From assembly GCA_900319855.1 (NCBI GenBank), contig ONQC01000016.1, positions 1-64,000 on the forward strand: a stretch of DNA of 64,000 nt. Direction: 5' to 3'. This DNA comes from an uncultured Bacteroidales bacterium (GTDB taxonomy: Bacteria > Bacteroidota > Bacteroidia > Bacteroidales > UBA932). Below the pieces are notes generated by a model that was not told the origin of the DNA, made no database searches, and saw only the letters and a list, made by a program, of their open reading frames with translations. This document shows positions 15,883 through 25,199 of the stretch, in pieces; positions within the stretch are counted from its first letter, which is position 1; each line of letters begins with the position of its first letter. The position numbers and the translations under genes are program-made.

Positions 15883-17055
15883 ATGAGAAAAAGACTGACC
15901 ACCCTGATGCTGGCCCTCCTGGCGCTGACCGCCTGCGCCCAGACCCAAGAATCCCTTCCAGACCTGTCCAAGCGGGTTTTCGACCTCGCCCGGGAGCAAT
16001 ACACCCTCCTGGAGAAAAACGTGACCGCCAAAGGGCCCGGCGCCTTCCCGCGCAGCTTCGAGGCCGATACCCTCCGCACCTCCGACCTGGACTGGTGGTG
16101 CAGCGGTTTCTTCCCGGGCTCGTTGTGGTATATCTGGCAATATACCGGAGACGAGAAGATCCTCCAACGGGCCTCCTTCCATACCAACCGGCTCTCCGCC
16201 CTGATCGGCCGGCATACCGACCATGACCTGGGCTTCCAGCTGACCTGCAGTTTCGGCCATGCCTGGCGCCTGACCGGCCGCAGCGAAGCGGCCGACATCC
16301 TCCGGAAGGGCGCCGCCCAGCTGGCGCAGCGGTTCGATCCGCAAATTGGCTGCATCCGGAGCTGGGATTTCGGAAAATGGAATTACCCGGTCATCATCGA
16401 CAACATGATGAACCTCGAACTGCTGCTCCGCTACGGCACCCCCGAAGAGCAGCAGATGGGCATCCGCCACGCTGAAACCACCCTGGAAAACCATTTCCGG
16501 GACGACTATACCTCCTGGCACCTTGTAGATTACGCTCCGGACGGCTCCGTCCGGGGCAAACAGACGGTCCAGGGCCTTGCGGATGATTCCGCCTGGGCCC
16601 GCGGCCAGGCCTGGGCCCTGTACGGCTATGCCATGCTCCTGGGCCAGGATGCCGTCGACACCCCGCACTGGGAGCGGTTCTGCGCCCAGGCCGAAGGCAT
16701 CGCCCGTATGCTGCTGGAACGCCTTCCTGAAGACGGGATCCCGCTCTGGGATTTCAATGCGGAGCCCGGAGCCCTGCGGGACGCCTCGGCCGGCGCCATC
16801 ATGGCAGCGGGCTTCCTCCGGCTGGCGGACTATACCGCTGACGAAGGACTGGCACAGGCCTGCCGGGACATGGCGGAGCGGCAGGTGCGCACCCTCGCTT
16901 CCCCGGCCTACCTGGCCGAGGCCGGCGAAATCGGCGGTTTCCTCCTCAGGCACAGCGTAGGCAACCTCCCGTCCGGCTCCGAGGTCGACGTCCCCCTGAC
17001 CTATGCCGACTATTATTTCCTCGAAGCCATCCTCAGACTCAATGGGCAACTGTAG
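15883..17055 (+). CDS. GH88 unsaturated glucuronyl hydrolase, lipoprotein
   Basis: A 390-residue protein with an SPII-like signal (MRKRLTTLMLALLALTACAQ). It belongs to the (alpha/alpha)6-barrel family GH88, which removes the 4,5-unsaturated uronic acid left by polysaccharide lyases on glycosaminoglycan oligosaccharides. Visible motifs are WWCSGFFPGSLWYIWQYTGD, DNMMNLELLL with the catalytic Asp of the DNMMN motif, LADDSAWARGQAWALYGY and the C-terminal PLTYADYYFLEAILRL. The downstream heparinase-like gene overlaps it by 14 nt, so lyase and hydrolase are translationally linked and should act in sequence on the same substrate. Confidence 0.9.
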   Translation: MRKRLTTLMLALLALTACAQTQESLPDLSKRVFDLAREQYTLLEKNVTAKGPGAFPRSFEADTLRTSDLDWWCSGFFPGSLWYIWQYTGDEKILQRASFHTNRLSALIGRHTDHDLGFQLTCSFGHAWRLTGRSEAADILRKGAAQLAQRFDPQIGCIRSWDFGKWNYPVIIDNMMNLELLLRYGTPEEQQMGIRHAETTLENHFRDDYTSWHLVDYAPDGSVRGKQTVQGLADDSAWARGQAWALYGYAMLLGQDAVDTPHWERFCAQAEGIARMLLERLPEDGIPLWDFNAEPGALRDASAGAIMAAGFLRLADYTADEGLAQACRDMAERQVRTLASPAYLAEAGEIGGFLLRHSVGNLPSGSEVDVPLTYADYYFLEAILRLNGQL

Positions 17056-18886
17056 GCTCCTCTGGCTCCTGGCCGCGCTGCTGGCCCTCCCGATGGGTGC
17101 CGTCAACGCCCCCGATCCCGGGCCGCATCCCCGGCTGCTGCTGGGCGCCGGCGAGGAAGACCGGGTCCGGCAGGCCATCGAAGCCCAGCCCATCCTCCGC
17201 CAGGCGGACAGCCTGATCCTCTCCTACTGCGACGCCTTACTCGAAAAGCCCGTCCTGGAGCGCGTCCTGGTCGGCCGGCGGATGCTGAATACGTCCCGCG
17301 AGGCCGTCAAACGCATTTTCTGGCTGGGCTATGCCTGGCGGATCCACGGCACGCAGGCCTATGCCGACCGCGCCCTGCAGGAAATGGAAGCCGTCTGTCG
17401 CTTCCGGGACTGGAATCCCTCGCATTTCCTGGATACCGGGGAAATGGCCCTGGCCGTGGGCCTGGGCTATGACTGGTTCTATCCGCTCCTGAGTCCCGAG
17501 AAACGGGAATCCTTCTGCCAGGCCCTGCGCGAAAAAGCCTTTACCCCGGCCAAGGACGACAAACTGGCCTGGTTCTATGAAAGCGGCATCAACTGGAATC
17601 CGGTCTGCAATGCCGGCCTCCTGTATGCCGCCCTGGCCATCTGGGACGAGCATCCCTTCGACGCCGCTTTCGTGGTCAAACGCTGCCTCGAAACCAATCC
17701 GCTGGCCCTGAAAGAATATTCGGAAGAAGGGAGTTATCCGGAAGGCTATAACTATTGGGGCTATGGCACGTCCTTCCAGATCATGCTCCTGGCCGCCTTG
17801 CAGAGCGCTTTCGGCTCCGACTGCGGCCTGCTGGCAACGGACGACGGGCAGGAGCCCGGCAAAGGGCTGTTGGCCTCGGCCGTCTTCATGCAGATGATGA
17901 GCACCCCGACCGGGCGCTGCTGGAGCTTCTACGATGCCTATCCCCGGAGCAATATGCAGTACATGCAGGCCTGGATGGCCCGGCAGACGGGCGATCCGTC
18001 CGTCCTCTGGCCGGAGTTGCGCAAAGGCTTGCGAGGCCTCAACGAAGAGCGGCTCTTTCCGATGTTCCTAATCGAGGGCAGCCGGATGGACCTCTCCGGT
18101 ATCGCTCCGCCCCGCCGCCACCAGTACCAGAGCGGCGGCACCACGCCGGTCTGGATCTACCGGAGCGGCTGGGATAGTCCGGACGATATCTACCTGGGCG
18201 TCAAGGGCGGACTCGCCTCATCCAGCCATGCCCACCAGGACATCGGCTCCTTCTTCTTCGAAGCCGACGGGGTCACCTGGGCGGCCGACCTGGGCATGCA
18301 GAACTACAATTCCCTCGAATCCAAGGGCGTGGACCTGTGGAACATGAAACAGGCCGGACAGCGCTGGGACGTCTTCCGCATCGGTCCCTGGAGCCACAAC
18401 ATCCTGACCCTGGACGGACGCGCGCCCAGCATCCACCAGAAAGTCGAGATCGGCCGGACCTGGGACAAAGGGGTCGAACTGGATGTGCAGATGCCCTATT
18501 GGGACGCACTCCGCACCCACCTGCGCCGGGTCTGGCTGGACGAAAATGACGACCTGGTCGTCGAAGACATCCTGGAAGGCGGAGACAGCCTGCACACCCT
18601 GCGCTGGGCCCTTTGCAGCGAGGCGGCGGCCACTGTCGACGGTCCGGACGAGATCCGCCTGGAAGCGGGAGGACATGTCCGGATCCTGCGGGCCGAACTC
18701 CCGGGAGGCAGGGACCTGCAGCCGGCCGTCTGGCCCGTGACCTGGGAAGAAGGCATGGACCCGGCCGTCACCCACCTGCACGACTACGACGCCCCGAACC
18801 CCGGGATCTCCCTGTCCGGCTTCACCTTTACGCTTAAACCGCACGAGAAGGTCACCCTCCGCGTGCGGCTTGCAAAAATCAGATAG
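17042..18886 (+). CDS. Heparinase II/III family polysaccharide lyase
   Basis: A 614-residue exported protein. The start at 17042 gives a signal peptide (MGNCRLLWLLAALLALPMGA) and overlaps the GH88 stop by 14 nt. The N-terminal half is an alpha/alpha toroid (FLDTGEMALAVGLGYDWFYP, INWNPVCNAGLLYAALAIWD, GSYPEGYNYWGYGTSF). The C-terminal half is the heparinase II/III beta-sandwich (VWIYRSGWDSPDDIYLGVKG, SSSHAHQDIGSFFFEADG, WSHNILTLDG). Such lyases cleave uronate-containing chains by beta-elimination, and GH88 next door strips the product. The exact substrate (heparin/heparan, chondroitin, alginate or another) cannot be told from sequence alone. Confidence 0.85.
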   Translation: MGNCRLLWLLAALLALPMGAVNAPDPGPHPRLLLGAGEEDRVRQAIEAQPILRQADSLILSYCDALLEKPVLERVLVGRRMLNTSREAVKRIFWLGYAWRIHGTQAYADRALQEMEAVCRFRDWNPSHFLDTGEMALAVGLGYDWFYPLLSPEKRESFCQALREKAFTPAKDDKLAWFYESGINWNPVCNAGLLYAALAIWDEHPFDAAFVVKRCLETNPLALKEYSEEGSYPEGYNYWGYGTSFQIMLLAALQSAFGSDCGLLATDDGQEPGKGLLASAVFMQMMSTPTGRCWSFYDAYPRSNMQYMQAWMARQTGDPSVLWPELRKGLRGLNEERLFPMFLIEGSRMDLSGIAPPRRHQYQSGGTTPVWIYRSGWDSPDDIYLGVKGGLASSSHAHQDIGSFFFEADGVTWAADLGMQNYNSLESKGVDLWNMKQAGQRWDVFRIGPWSHNILTLDGRAPSIHQKVEIGRTWDKGVELDVQMPYWDALRTHLRRVWLDENDDLVVEDILEGGDSLHTLRWALCSEAAATVDGPDEIRLEAGGHVRILRAELPGGRDLQPAVWPVTWEEGMDPAVTHLHDYDAPNPGISLSGFTFTLKPHEKVTLRVRLAKIR

Positions 18887-18893
18887 CTTACAC

Positions 18894-21341
18894 TCAGAAC
18901 GTTTCCTTCGCTCCCCGCAGACCCTGGGCGGACGCTCTCAACGTAAACGGACCCTTGCCCGTCCGCCGGACGATCACACTGCACAGGCCGTTGAAGGCCG
19001 GGTAGTCGGTCGAATGGAACGCGACGTGGCTGGTCGGGTCGCCGGCATCGCAGGCGACGATTTCCCCGTCACCGGAAATGCTGAACGACAGCTCGTTGCA
19101 AGCGGTCGGGACCACCCGGCCGTCCTTATCCACGATCTCCACGCGTACATAATAAAGGTCCTCACCGTCATAGTCCGTCTTCAGGACAATCTGCCGGGCG
19201 GGGCCGGTCGTCTCAATGCGCTCGCGCGCCCATTCGCGGCCCTCCTTGTAGGCCACGACCTCGACCGTTCCGGGCTCGTAGACCGCATCATCCCAGCGCA
19301 GGCGGTATTCCAGCTCGCCTTTGTGCTTGAGACCCTGGGACTTGCCGTTGATGAAAAGTTCGGCACTGTCGCCGGAGGTATAGACATGGACCGGAGTCAC
19401 CTTCCCGACGCGGTCCGGCCAGTTCCAGTGCGGCAGGATATGGGCCATCGGGACCTCCGGACGCCAGCGGGCCTGGTAGAGCCAGAAGCGGTCTTTCGGG
19501 AAACCGGCCAGGTCGATGATGCCGAAATAAGAACTGCGCGAAGGCAGGGGCACTTCGCTGACCTTCTGGCCCCAGGAAGCGAACATGGCCTTGGCGGCCT
19601 CTTTCTCTTCCTCCGTATGGTAATTCGTCAGAATGGACGGATCCAGGTTGTACGGGGTCGGCTCGCCCAGGTAATCGAAGCCCGTCCAGACGAACTCGCC
19701 GCACACATAAGGCGCCTGGTCCTCATAGAACCATTCGTAATCCGGCTTGGAGGCCCAGCCCGGGGCATACAGGTCGTAGGAACTCACCTGGAAGGGAGCC
19801 TCCTCCGGCCAGCCTTCGCCCTTTTCATCGGAAACCGGGAAATAATAATAGCCACGGGTCGAGATGCAGGAGGCCGTCTCGCTGCCGTAGACCGGCTGGA
19901 GCGGGTTGTCCGTGTGGAACTGCCCGTAAGCATGCGGCTTGTAATTATAGCCGTACACGTCGATGGTGGCGTGGTAAGGCGTCGTCGAAGCCCAGAGGTT
20001 GTCGTTGCCGGCGGTGGTCGGCCGGGTCGGGTCCTCGCGGTGGCAGATGTCCGTCAGCGTCTGGGGGATGTGCCAGCGGGTGCTGTCGCCCTGCTCCCCG
20101 CATTCATTGCCGATGCTCCAAAGGATGACGGAAGGATGGTTCCGGTCGCGGTGGATCATGGCCACCAGGTCCTTCTCGGCCCATTCCTCGAACAACGTCG
20201 CATAGCCGTTCGGCTTCTTCGGGACGGTCCAGGTATCGGTCAGTTCGTCCATGACCAGGAAGCCCATCCGGTCGCAGAGGTCCAGCAGCTCCGGCGCCGG
20301 CGGGTTGTGGGAAGTGCGGATGGCATTGCAGCCCATGTCCTTGAGTATTTCCAGGCGGCGGACCCAGGCATCGTCGTTCCACACGGCACCGAGGGCTCCG
20401 GCATCGTGGTGCAGGCAGACCCCCTTGAGGAAGGTTTTCTCCCCGTTCAGGTAGAATCCGTCAGACCGGAATTCCGCCGTCCGGATGCCGAAAGGCGTCT
20501 CGTAGACGGATTCGGTGCCGTCGGGTCCCTTGACGACCGTCCGCGCAACATAGAGTTTCGGCTGGACCGGTGTCCAGAAGACAATATCCTTCACATCAAA
20601 CGTTTGCGGAACGACCAGGCCGTCCGCGATCCGCTCGTAGCTCCGGGTCTCGGCCAGCACGCGTTCAATCCGCTGCCGTTTCCCGGCCACGGAAACGATC
20701 TCCGGAATCCGGTCCAGGATCTGGGTCGTCACCAGGCCGACATAGGGTTCTTCCCGGCTTTCCAGGGTCACCTGCAGGGAGACATGGGCCGAATGGGGGC
20801 CGGTCTCCTTCGTGGTCACGAAGGTGCCCCAATGCGCGACGGCAACCCGTTCCTCACGCGTCAGCCAGACATTGCGGTAAATGCCGCCGCCCGGGTACCA
20901 GCGGGAGGAATCCTCCTTGTTTTCGAGGGTCACGGCCAGGCGGTTGACGCCCTCTTTCAGGAAAGGTGTCAGATTGGCCCGGAACGAGGCATAGCCATAG
21001 GGCCACTCCATCACGAACTGCCCGTTGCACCAGACCTTGGCGCCCGACATGGCCCCGTCGATATCCAGGTAGAAAGACTTTCCCAGTTCCTCCGCCGTGA
21101 CGGTCAGCTCCTTGGAATAGGTGGCATTCCCCCACCACGGAAGCTTGCCGGTCTCGCCGGGATAGGCCTGGTTGAACTCGCCTTCCACACCCCAGTCATG
21201 GGGCAGGTCCAGCACCCGGCTGGCACCGTCCTTCTCGAAGGTCCATCCCTCATTGAAAAGGACGCGGTTCGCGGGTTGCGCCGTGGCAGAAACAGCGGCC
21301 AGCCCCAGCAGGCCGGCCGTTAGTAAATTTCTGAATTTCAT
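18894..21341 (-). CDS. GH2 beta-galactosidase-like glycoside hydrolase
   Basis: An 815-residue exported enzyme (signal MKFRNLLTAGLLGLAAVSAT). It has the GH2 N-terminal sugar-binding domain (LPHDWGVEG, WYPGGGIYRNVWLT), an Ig-like domain, then the TIM barrel with acid/base Glu413 in WSIGNE and probable nucleophile Glu488 in YGSETAS. The C-terminal part has DUF4982-like and Ig-like segments (VHVYTSGDSAELFINGKSQG). In the family this layout acts on beta-galactosides or, less often, beta-glucuronides or mannosides. It converges on the heparinase gene (7-nt gap) and is followed 4 nt upstream by the alkyltransferase gene on the same strand. Confidence 0.88.
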   Translation of the reverse strand: MKFRNLLTAGLLGLAAVSATAQPANRVLFNEGWTFEKDGASRVLDLPHDWGVEGEFNQAYPGETGKLPWWGNATYSKELTVTAEELGKSFYLDIDGAMSGAKVWCNGQFVMEWPYGYASFRANLTPFLKEGVNRLAVTLENKEDSSRWYPGGGIYRNVWLTREERVAVAHWGTFVTTKETGPHSAHVSLQVTLESREEPYVGLVTTQILDRIPEIVSVAGKRQRIERVLAETRSYERIADGLVVPQTFDVKDIVFWTPVQPKLYVARTVVKGPDGTESVYETPFGIRTAEFRSDGFYLNGEKTFLKGVCLHHDAGALGAVWNDDAWVRRLEILKDMGCNAIRTSHNPPAPELLDLCDRMGFLVMDELTDTWTVPKKPNGYATLFEEWAEKDLVAMIHRDRNHPSVILWSIGNECGEQGDSTRWHIPQTLTDICHREDPTRPTTAGNDNLWASTTPYHATIDVYGYNYKPHAYGQFHTDNPLQPVYGSETASCISTRGYYYFPVSDEKGEGWPEEAPFQVSSYDLYAPGWASKPDYEWFYEDQAPYVCGEFVWTGFDYLGEPTPYNLDPSILTNYHTEEEKEAAKAMFASWGQKVSEVPLPSRSSYFGIIDLAGFPKDRFWLYQARWRPEVPMAHILPHWNWPDRVGKVTPVHVYTSGDSAELFINGKSQGLKHKGELEYRLRWDDAVYEPGTVEVVAYKEGREWARERIETTGPARQIVLKTDYDGEDLYYVRVEIVDKDGRVVPTACNELSFSISGDGEIVACDAGDPTSHVAFHSTDYPAFNGLCSVIVRRTGKGPFTLRASAQGLRGAKETF

Positions 21342-21345
21342 AGTT

Positions 21346-21897
21346 TTAACGATTCATGTGGATTTGGATAAGCCGGCGCTTGAGCGCGGCCCCGAGGGCG
21401 TATTCGCCGTAGTCGACCGTCTGGTCAACCATATACAAGGTCTCCCATTTGAAGAGCCCGTTCTCCTCTTCGAGCCCGTGGAGACGTTCCAGGGATTCCT
21501 TCGGGATAATCAGGTGGCACGGGATGATGACCGCGACGGGATTGAGACCGACCGCATGGGCGACGGCGCGCACGCCTGGCCCTTTGCCGAGGGATTCCGC
21601 CAACTGGGTGTAACTCAGCAGCCGGGCCGGTTCGGGACCGTGCGTCAGGTCGAAAAGCGCTTTCCAGACGCTTTTCTGGAAAGGCGTCCCCAGCAGGAGG
21701 AGGTCATCCCATGTCACGCTGTCCGACAAGCTGAAGACCTCATCCGTCGTGATTTTCCTGCAATCGACCGATCCCACCCGCGCGGGCGGGAGGGCCGCAA
21801 TGCCGGCCAAGACCCTCGCAGCTCCCTTGTAGTCCGTAGAAACAGAGGCGATCTTGCCGTCAACGCGCGTAATGATCCATTGCAGGTCCCGTTCCAT
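21346..21897 (-). CDS. Methylated-DNA-protein cysteine methyltransferase-like protein
   Basis: A 183-residue protein with the O6-alkylguanine-DNA alkyltransferase C-terminal domain: GTPFQKSVWKAL, LLSYTQLAESLG, the arginine finger region GVRAVAHAVGLNPVAVIIPC. Cys127 in IIPCH is the alkyl acceptor, so this is not an ATL protein (which carries W here). The usual PCHRV motif reads PCHLI, so the arginine after PCH is missing and activity on O6-methylguanine should be treated as likely rather than certain. It lies between the GH2 gene and the DUF3298 lipoprotein on the same strand. Confidence 0.85.
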   Translation of the reverse strand: MERDLQWIITRVDGKIASVSTDYKGAARVLAGIAALPPARVGSVDCRKITTDEVFSLSDSVTWDDLLLLGTPFQKSVWKALFDLTHGPEPARLLSYTQLAESLGKGPGVRAVAHAVGLNPVAVIIPCHLIIPKESLERLHGLEEENGLFKWETLYMVDQTVDYGEYALGAALKRRLIQIHMNR

Positions 21898-21898
21898 A

Positions 21899-22687
21899 TT
21901 ACCCGAGGATTTCCGTCGGCCCGTCGTAGACCAGGGTACCGAGTTCCTCCCAGGGGACGGTCACCTCGATGCTGCCCAGGTAGTAAGGACCGATCTCATA
22001 AGGTCCGTAAATGTAGATCACCCCTTCGTCGGATACCTTGAAATTGCCATTCGGCTCGATATCCTTGACAAACAGGGCGTTGTAAGAGTCCTCATCCGGC
22101 ATGGACTCGCGCAGATGGGCCGTCAGCAGGCCGGCGAGTTCTTCCTGGTAGCCCGGGACGAAGAAATCGGCCTCGCCCACCAGGCTCCCGTCCTTGAGGT
22201 TGAAGTTCATCACATAGTCGCCGGCCAGGCCATGGGCCCCGCCCGTGAAACTGTAGGCGTAGACATCATACGAGATGATATCCTTGTACTGGCCGGAGAA
22301 ATAACCCGAAACCTGGTCTTCCCAGCTCAGGAGCGCACCTTCCAATTCCTCTTCACGCACTTTCCCGTACAGCGGGAGGTTCGTGTCCCGGTAGTCCTGG
22401 ACCGTCACGTCGATGTAGCGCTGCACCGCGGCCGCGATGTCCGGCTTGCCGCCATCCTCCATCAGGGCCTGGCCGATGATGGTCCGGGTCATGGCATCGA
22501 TCACTGCCGGATCCGCACCCGAAACGGGATATTCCAGACGGACCTGGACGGAGATGGAGTCGGAAGCCCCTTCCGTCAAGGCGTAAGAGGCGCTCTGCTC
22601 GAAAACCTTGGTCTGCAGCTTGGCGTCTTTATGGCAACCGGTCAGCAGCAGGAGCACCGCCGGTACAATCAGAAAAAGCTTTTTCAT
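21899..22687 (-). CDS. DUF3298/DUF4163-type lipoprotein
   Basis: A 262-residue lipoprotein; the start at 22687 gives MKKLFLIVPAVLLLLTGC, a clean SPII signal (an in-frame ATG at 22699 would overlap the upstream stop). The mature protein has the PdaC/RsiV-like arrangement DUF4163 then DUF3298: YSFTGGAHGLAGDYVMNFNL is the characteristic AHG motif, followed by a VIYIYGPYEIGPYYLG-type strand near the end. The family is periplasmic and sometimes linked to peptidoglycan or lysozyme sensing; the function here is unknown. It directly follows the S9 peptidase gene (4 nt), suggesting co-transcription. Confidence 0.82.
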   Translation of the reverse strand: MKKLFLIVPAVLLLLTGCHKDAKLQTKVFEQSASYALTEGASDSISVQVRLEYPVSGADPAVIDAMTRTIIGQALMEDGGKPDIAAAVQRYIDVTVQDYRDTNLPLYGKVREEELEGALLSWEDQVSGYFSGQYKDIISYDVYAYSFTGGAHGLAGDYVMNFNLKDGSLVGEADFFVPGYQEELAGLLTAHLRESMPDEDSYNALFVKDIEPNGNFKVSDEGVIYIYGPYEIGPYYLGSIEVTVPWEELGTLVYDGPTEILG

Positions 22688-22691
22688 ATGA

Positions 22692-25051
22692 TCAATCATT
22701 ATTCAATTCCTTGATATCCACCTCCGCGCGTTTCTTCCCGCCCAGGAACCACTCGCTGTACCAGTCGGCCATCTTCCAGAAGAACCATTCGTTCATGTCG
22801 CCGAAGCCGTGGCGCTGGCCGGGCAGCAGGACATATTCGAAACGCTTGTTGGCCTTGATCAGGGCGTCGGCGACGCGGATGGAATTGGCCGGGTTGACGT
22901 TGTTGTCCATGTCGCCGTGGACCAGCATCAGGTGGCCTTTCAGGCGGGAGGCCAGTTCCTGGTTGGTCTTGATGCTGTAGACGAACGAGGTATCCGCCTG
23001 GTTGACCTTCTCGAGGATGCCATGGTGCTGCTCGCTCCACCAGCGGTTGTAGATGCTGTTGTCATGGTTGCCGGCGCAGGATACGGCCACCTTGAAGAAG
23101 TCGGGGTACGTGAGGATGGCCGCCGTCGACATGAAACCGCCGCCGGAATGGCCGTGGATGCCCACGCGCTCCAGGTCGATGAATGGATACCGGGCGCCCA
23201 GCTGCTGGATGGCGTATTTCTGATCTTCCAGGCCATAGTCGCGCAGGTTGCCGTAGCCGTAGTTGTGGTACCACTTGGAGCGGTTCGGATGGCCGCCGCG
23301 GTTGCCGACGGTGATCACGATGAAGCCGACCTGGGCCAGCCGGTCCACCCGGGTGAAGCCCTTGCTCCAGGAGATGTTGTTGGCCTCGACCTGCGGACCC
23401 GGATAGACATAGTCCAGGATCGGGTACACCTTGGTCGAGTCGAAGTCAAACGGCTTGTACATGGCGCCGTACAGGTCGGTGATGCCGTCGGCGGCCTTGA
23501 CTTTGAAACGCTCCGGGAACTTGTAACCGGCCTCCAGCAGCAAGCGCAGGTCGGCCTCTTCGAGGTCGAGCACCTTACGGCCGGTGACGGCGTTGTACAG
23601 GGCGACGGCCGGCGCGCAGTCGACGCGGGAGTAGTTGGCCACGAAGTAGCGGGCGTCATAACTGGCCGTCGCGAGCACGTCCATGTCCTTCATGTCCAGC
23701 TGCTGGATTGCACCGCCGGACAGGGAGACCTTGTAGTTGTGCATCTGGTAGGGATTCTCGTCCTTGTCCACGCCGCAGGCGCTGAACAGGACGTATCCCG
23801 CCGCCTCGTTGACGCCGAGGATGTCTTCGACATGGAAGGCCCCCTCGGTCAGGTTGCGAACCAGCGAACCGTCGGAATTATAAAGATAGAGATTGGCCCA
23901 ACCGTTGCGTTCGGACCACCAGATGAACTGGCTTCCGCCCTTGATGAACTTCGGATTGCGGGTCTCCACATAGGTATTCAGCTGCTCGCGGAGGACCATC
24001 TTGGTGCTGTCGGCATCCACGCCGACATAGCACAGGTCATGGCGCTTGAGGTCGCGGCTCAGCCGCATCAGGTAGAACCCTTTTTCATCGCCCAGCCACT
24101 TGCTGGTCGGGTATTCGATGTAGGCGTCCTCGGCCGTGGCGGGAGCGGACAGGAATTCCATGTCCTGGTCCTTGAAAGCATGGGTCTTGACGGCCCTGAA
24201 GGTGCCGGACGGCATCTCGGCCACGTACAGGGTACCGGTCGGACCGGGCTCCCCGGGCATCTGGTACTTATAGGTTTCGAGGGTCGGACGCGGCTTCGAG
24301 GTCGAGTTGATCACCCAGAAGTCCTTGACCTTGGACATGTCCCAGCGGAGGGTTGCGAACCGCTTGGAATCCGGCGACCATACCACGGGTACGGTGCGGC
24401 GGGCCGTCGAGTCGGCCTCGGTATCGCCGTTGTAACTGTTGCCGTTCCAGCTGAAGTCCTTCGTGCCGTCGGTGGTCAGGCGATGCTCCACCAGGGTGCT
24501 GTCCTTGGGGTCCTTGGCGGCCTTGCGGAGCGAGGTGGAATCCATCCAGAAAAGGTCATGGTTCTTGACATAGACGCCCATGGTCCCGTCCGGAGAGACG
24601 ACGGCCCAGCGGGGATATTTCGCCTTTTCGGCCTTTTCCAGCTCCTCCAGCTTCTTCGAGGCTCTTCGTCCTTGGTATCCCGGGTACTCTGGATATCAAA
24701 AGTGAAATACTTATCCTCCTTCAGCTTGAGGTTCTGTAGCGGCAAGTGCTTGGCCTCGAACGGGTCCCGGGTGATCTCGGAGACCTGCATGGCCAGTTTC
24801 TCCAGGTCGAACAGCTCCGTCTTCGATCCGCCGGCGGGATCCACCAGCCAGTAGCGGGTTCCTTCGGACGTCTTCCAGGAATACCAGAAACGGTCGGAAT
24901 CCCGGAACCAGTTCGGACGCATCTGCGTGGAGAAGACCATCTGCCCCACCTTTTTGGCGGAGAAACGCTCAGCCAGGGCATAGTTCGGCTGCTGGGCGAA
25001 ACTGGGGAAGACGGTGGCCAACAGAGCCAAGGTAAAGAAAAACTTCTTCAT
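22692..25051 (-). pseudogene. S9 family dipeptidyl peptidase IV-like, frameshifted
   Basis: The complete gene would encode about 785 residues but is split between two frames. The first part runs from the ATG at 25051 (signal MKKFFFTLALLATVFPSFAQ) through the start of the beta-propeller to about 24661. The second part continues in another frame, through the propeller (DPPIV N-terminal) and the alpha/beta-hydrolase domain with the triad Ser in GIHGHSGGGF, Asp in HGDMDNNV and His in PGQRHGFG, to 22692. At the junction the reading passes from ...TKDEE to ASKKLEEL if one G/C is restored near 24661-24663. The rest is intact and conserved, so it is either a very recent mutation or a sequence error. 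The product would release dipeptides in the periplasm. Confidence 0.85.
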
Positions 25052-25073
25052 TACAACAAGGTTAAATTCACTT

Positions 25074-25081
25074 GCAAGATA
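25074..25081 (-). promoter_or_regulatory. Candidate -7 box for the S9 peptidase gene
   Basis: On the minus strand TATCTTGC lies 23 nt before the ATG at 25051 and resembles TAnnTTTG with one mismatch. A TTTG lies about 20 nt further upstream. Confidence 0.4.
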
Positions 25082-25153
25082 CAAATTATTTAGCAGAATC
25101 TTCAAATGTTCGGCCGCATGACCGCTATTTTTCGTGGATTCACCACTTTTGCC

Positions 25154-25161
25154 TAACTTTG
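25154..25161 (+). promoter_or_regulatory. -7 box TAACTTTG for the GH3 gene
   Basis: An exact TAnnTTTG match 38 nt before the GH3 ATG, which rules out the in-frame start at 25134 that lies upstream of it. Confidence 0.65.
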
Positions 25162-25199
25162 AATGTTTTCTTACGAAAATCATTCATAAACACAATAAC

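Noticed and set aside
18870..21323. 817-codon frame antisense to the GH2 gene
   Set aside because: Low-complexity composition with many His/Gly/Val/Asp; mirrors the GH2 coding frame and has no independent promoter or product.
24476..25051. Programmed frameshifting in the S9 peptidase
   Set aside because: No slippery heptamer or downstream pseudoknot is visible at the junction; a simple one-base deletion explains it.
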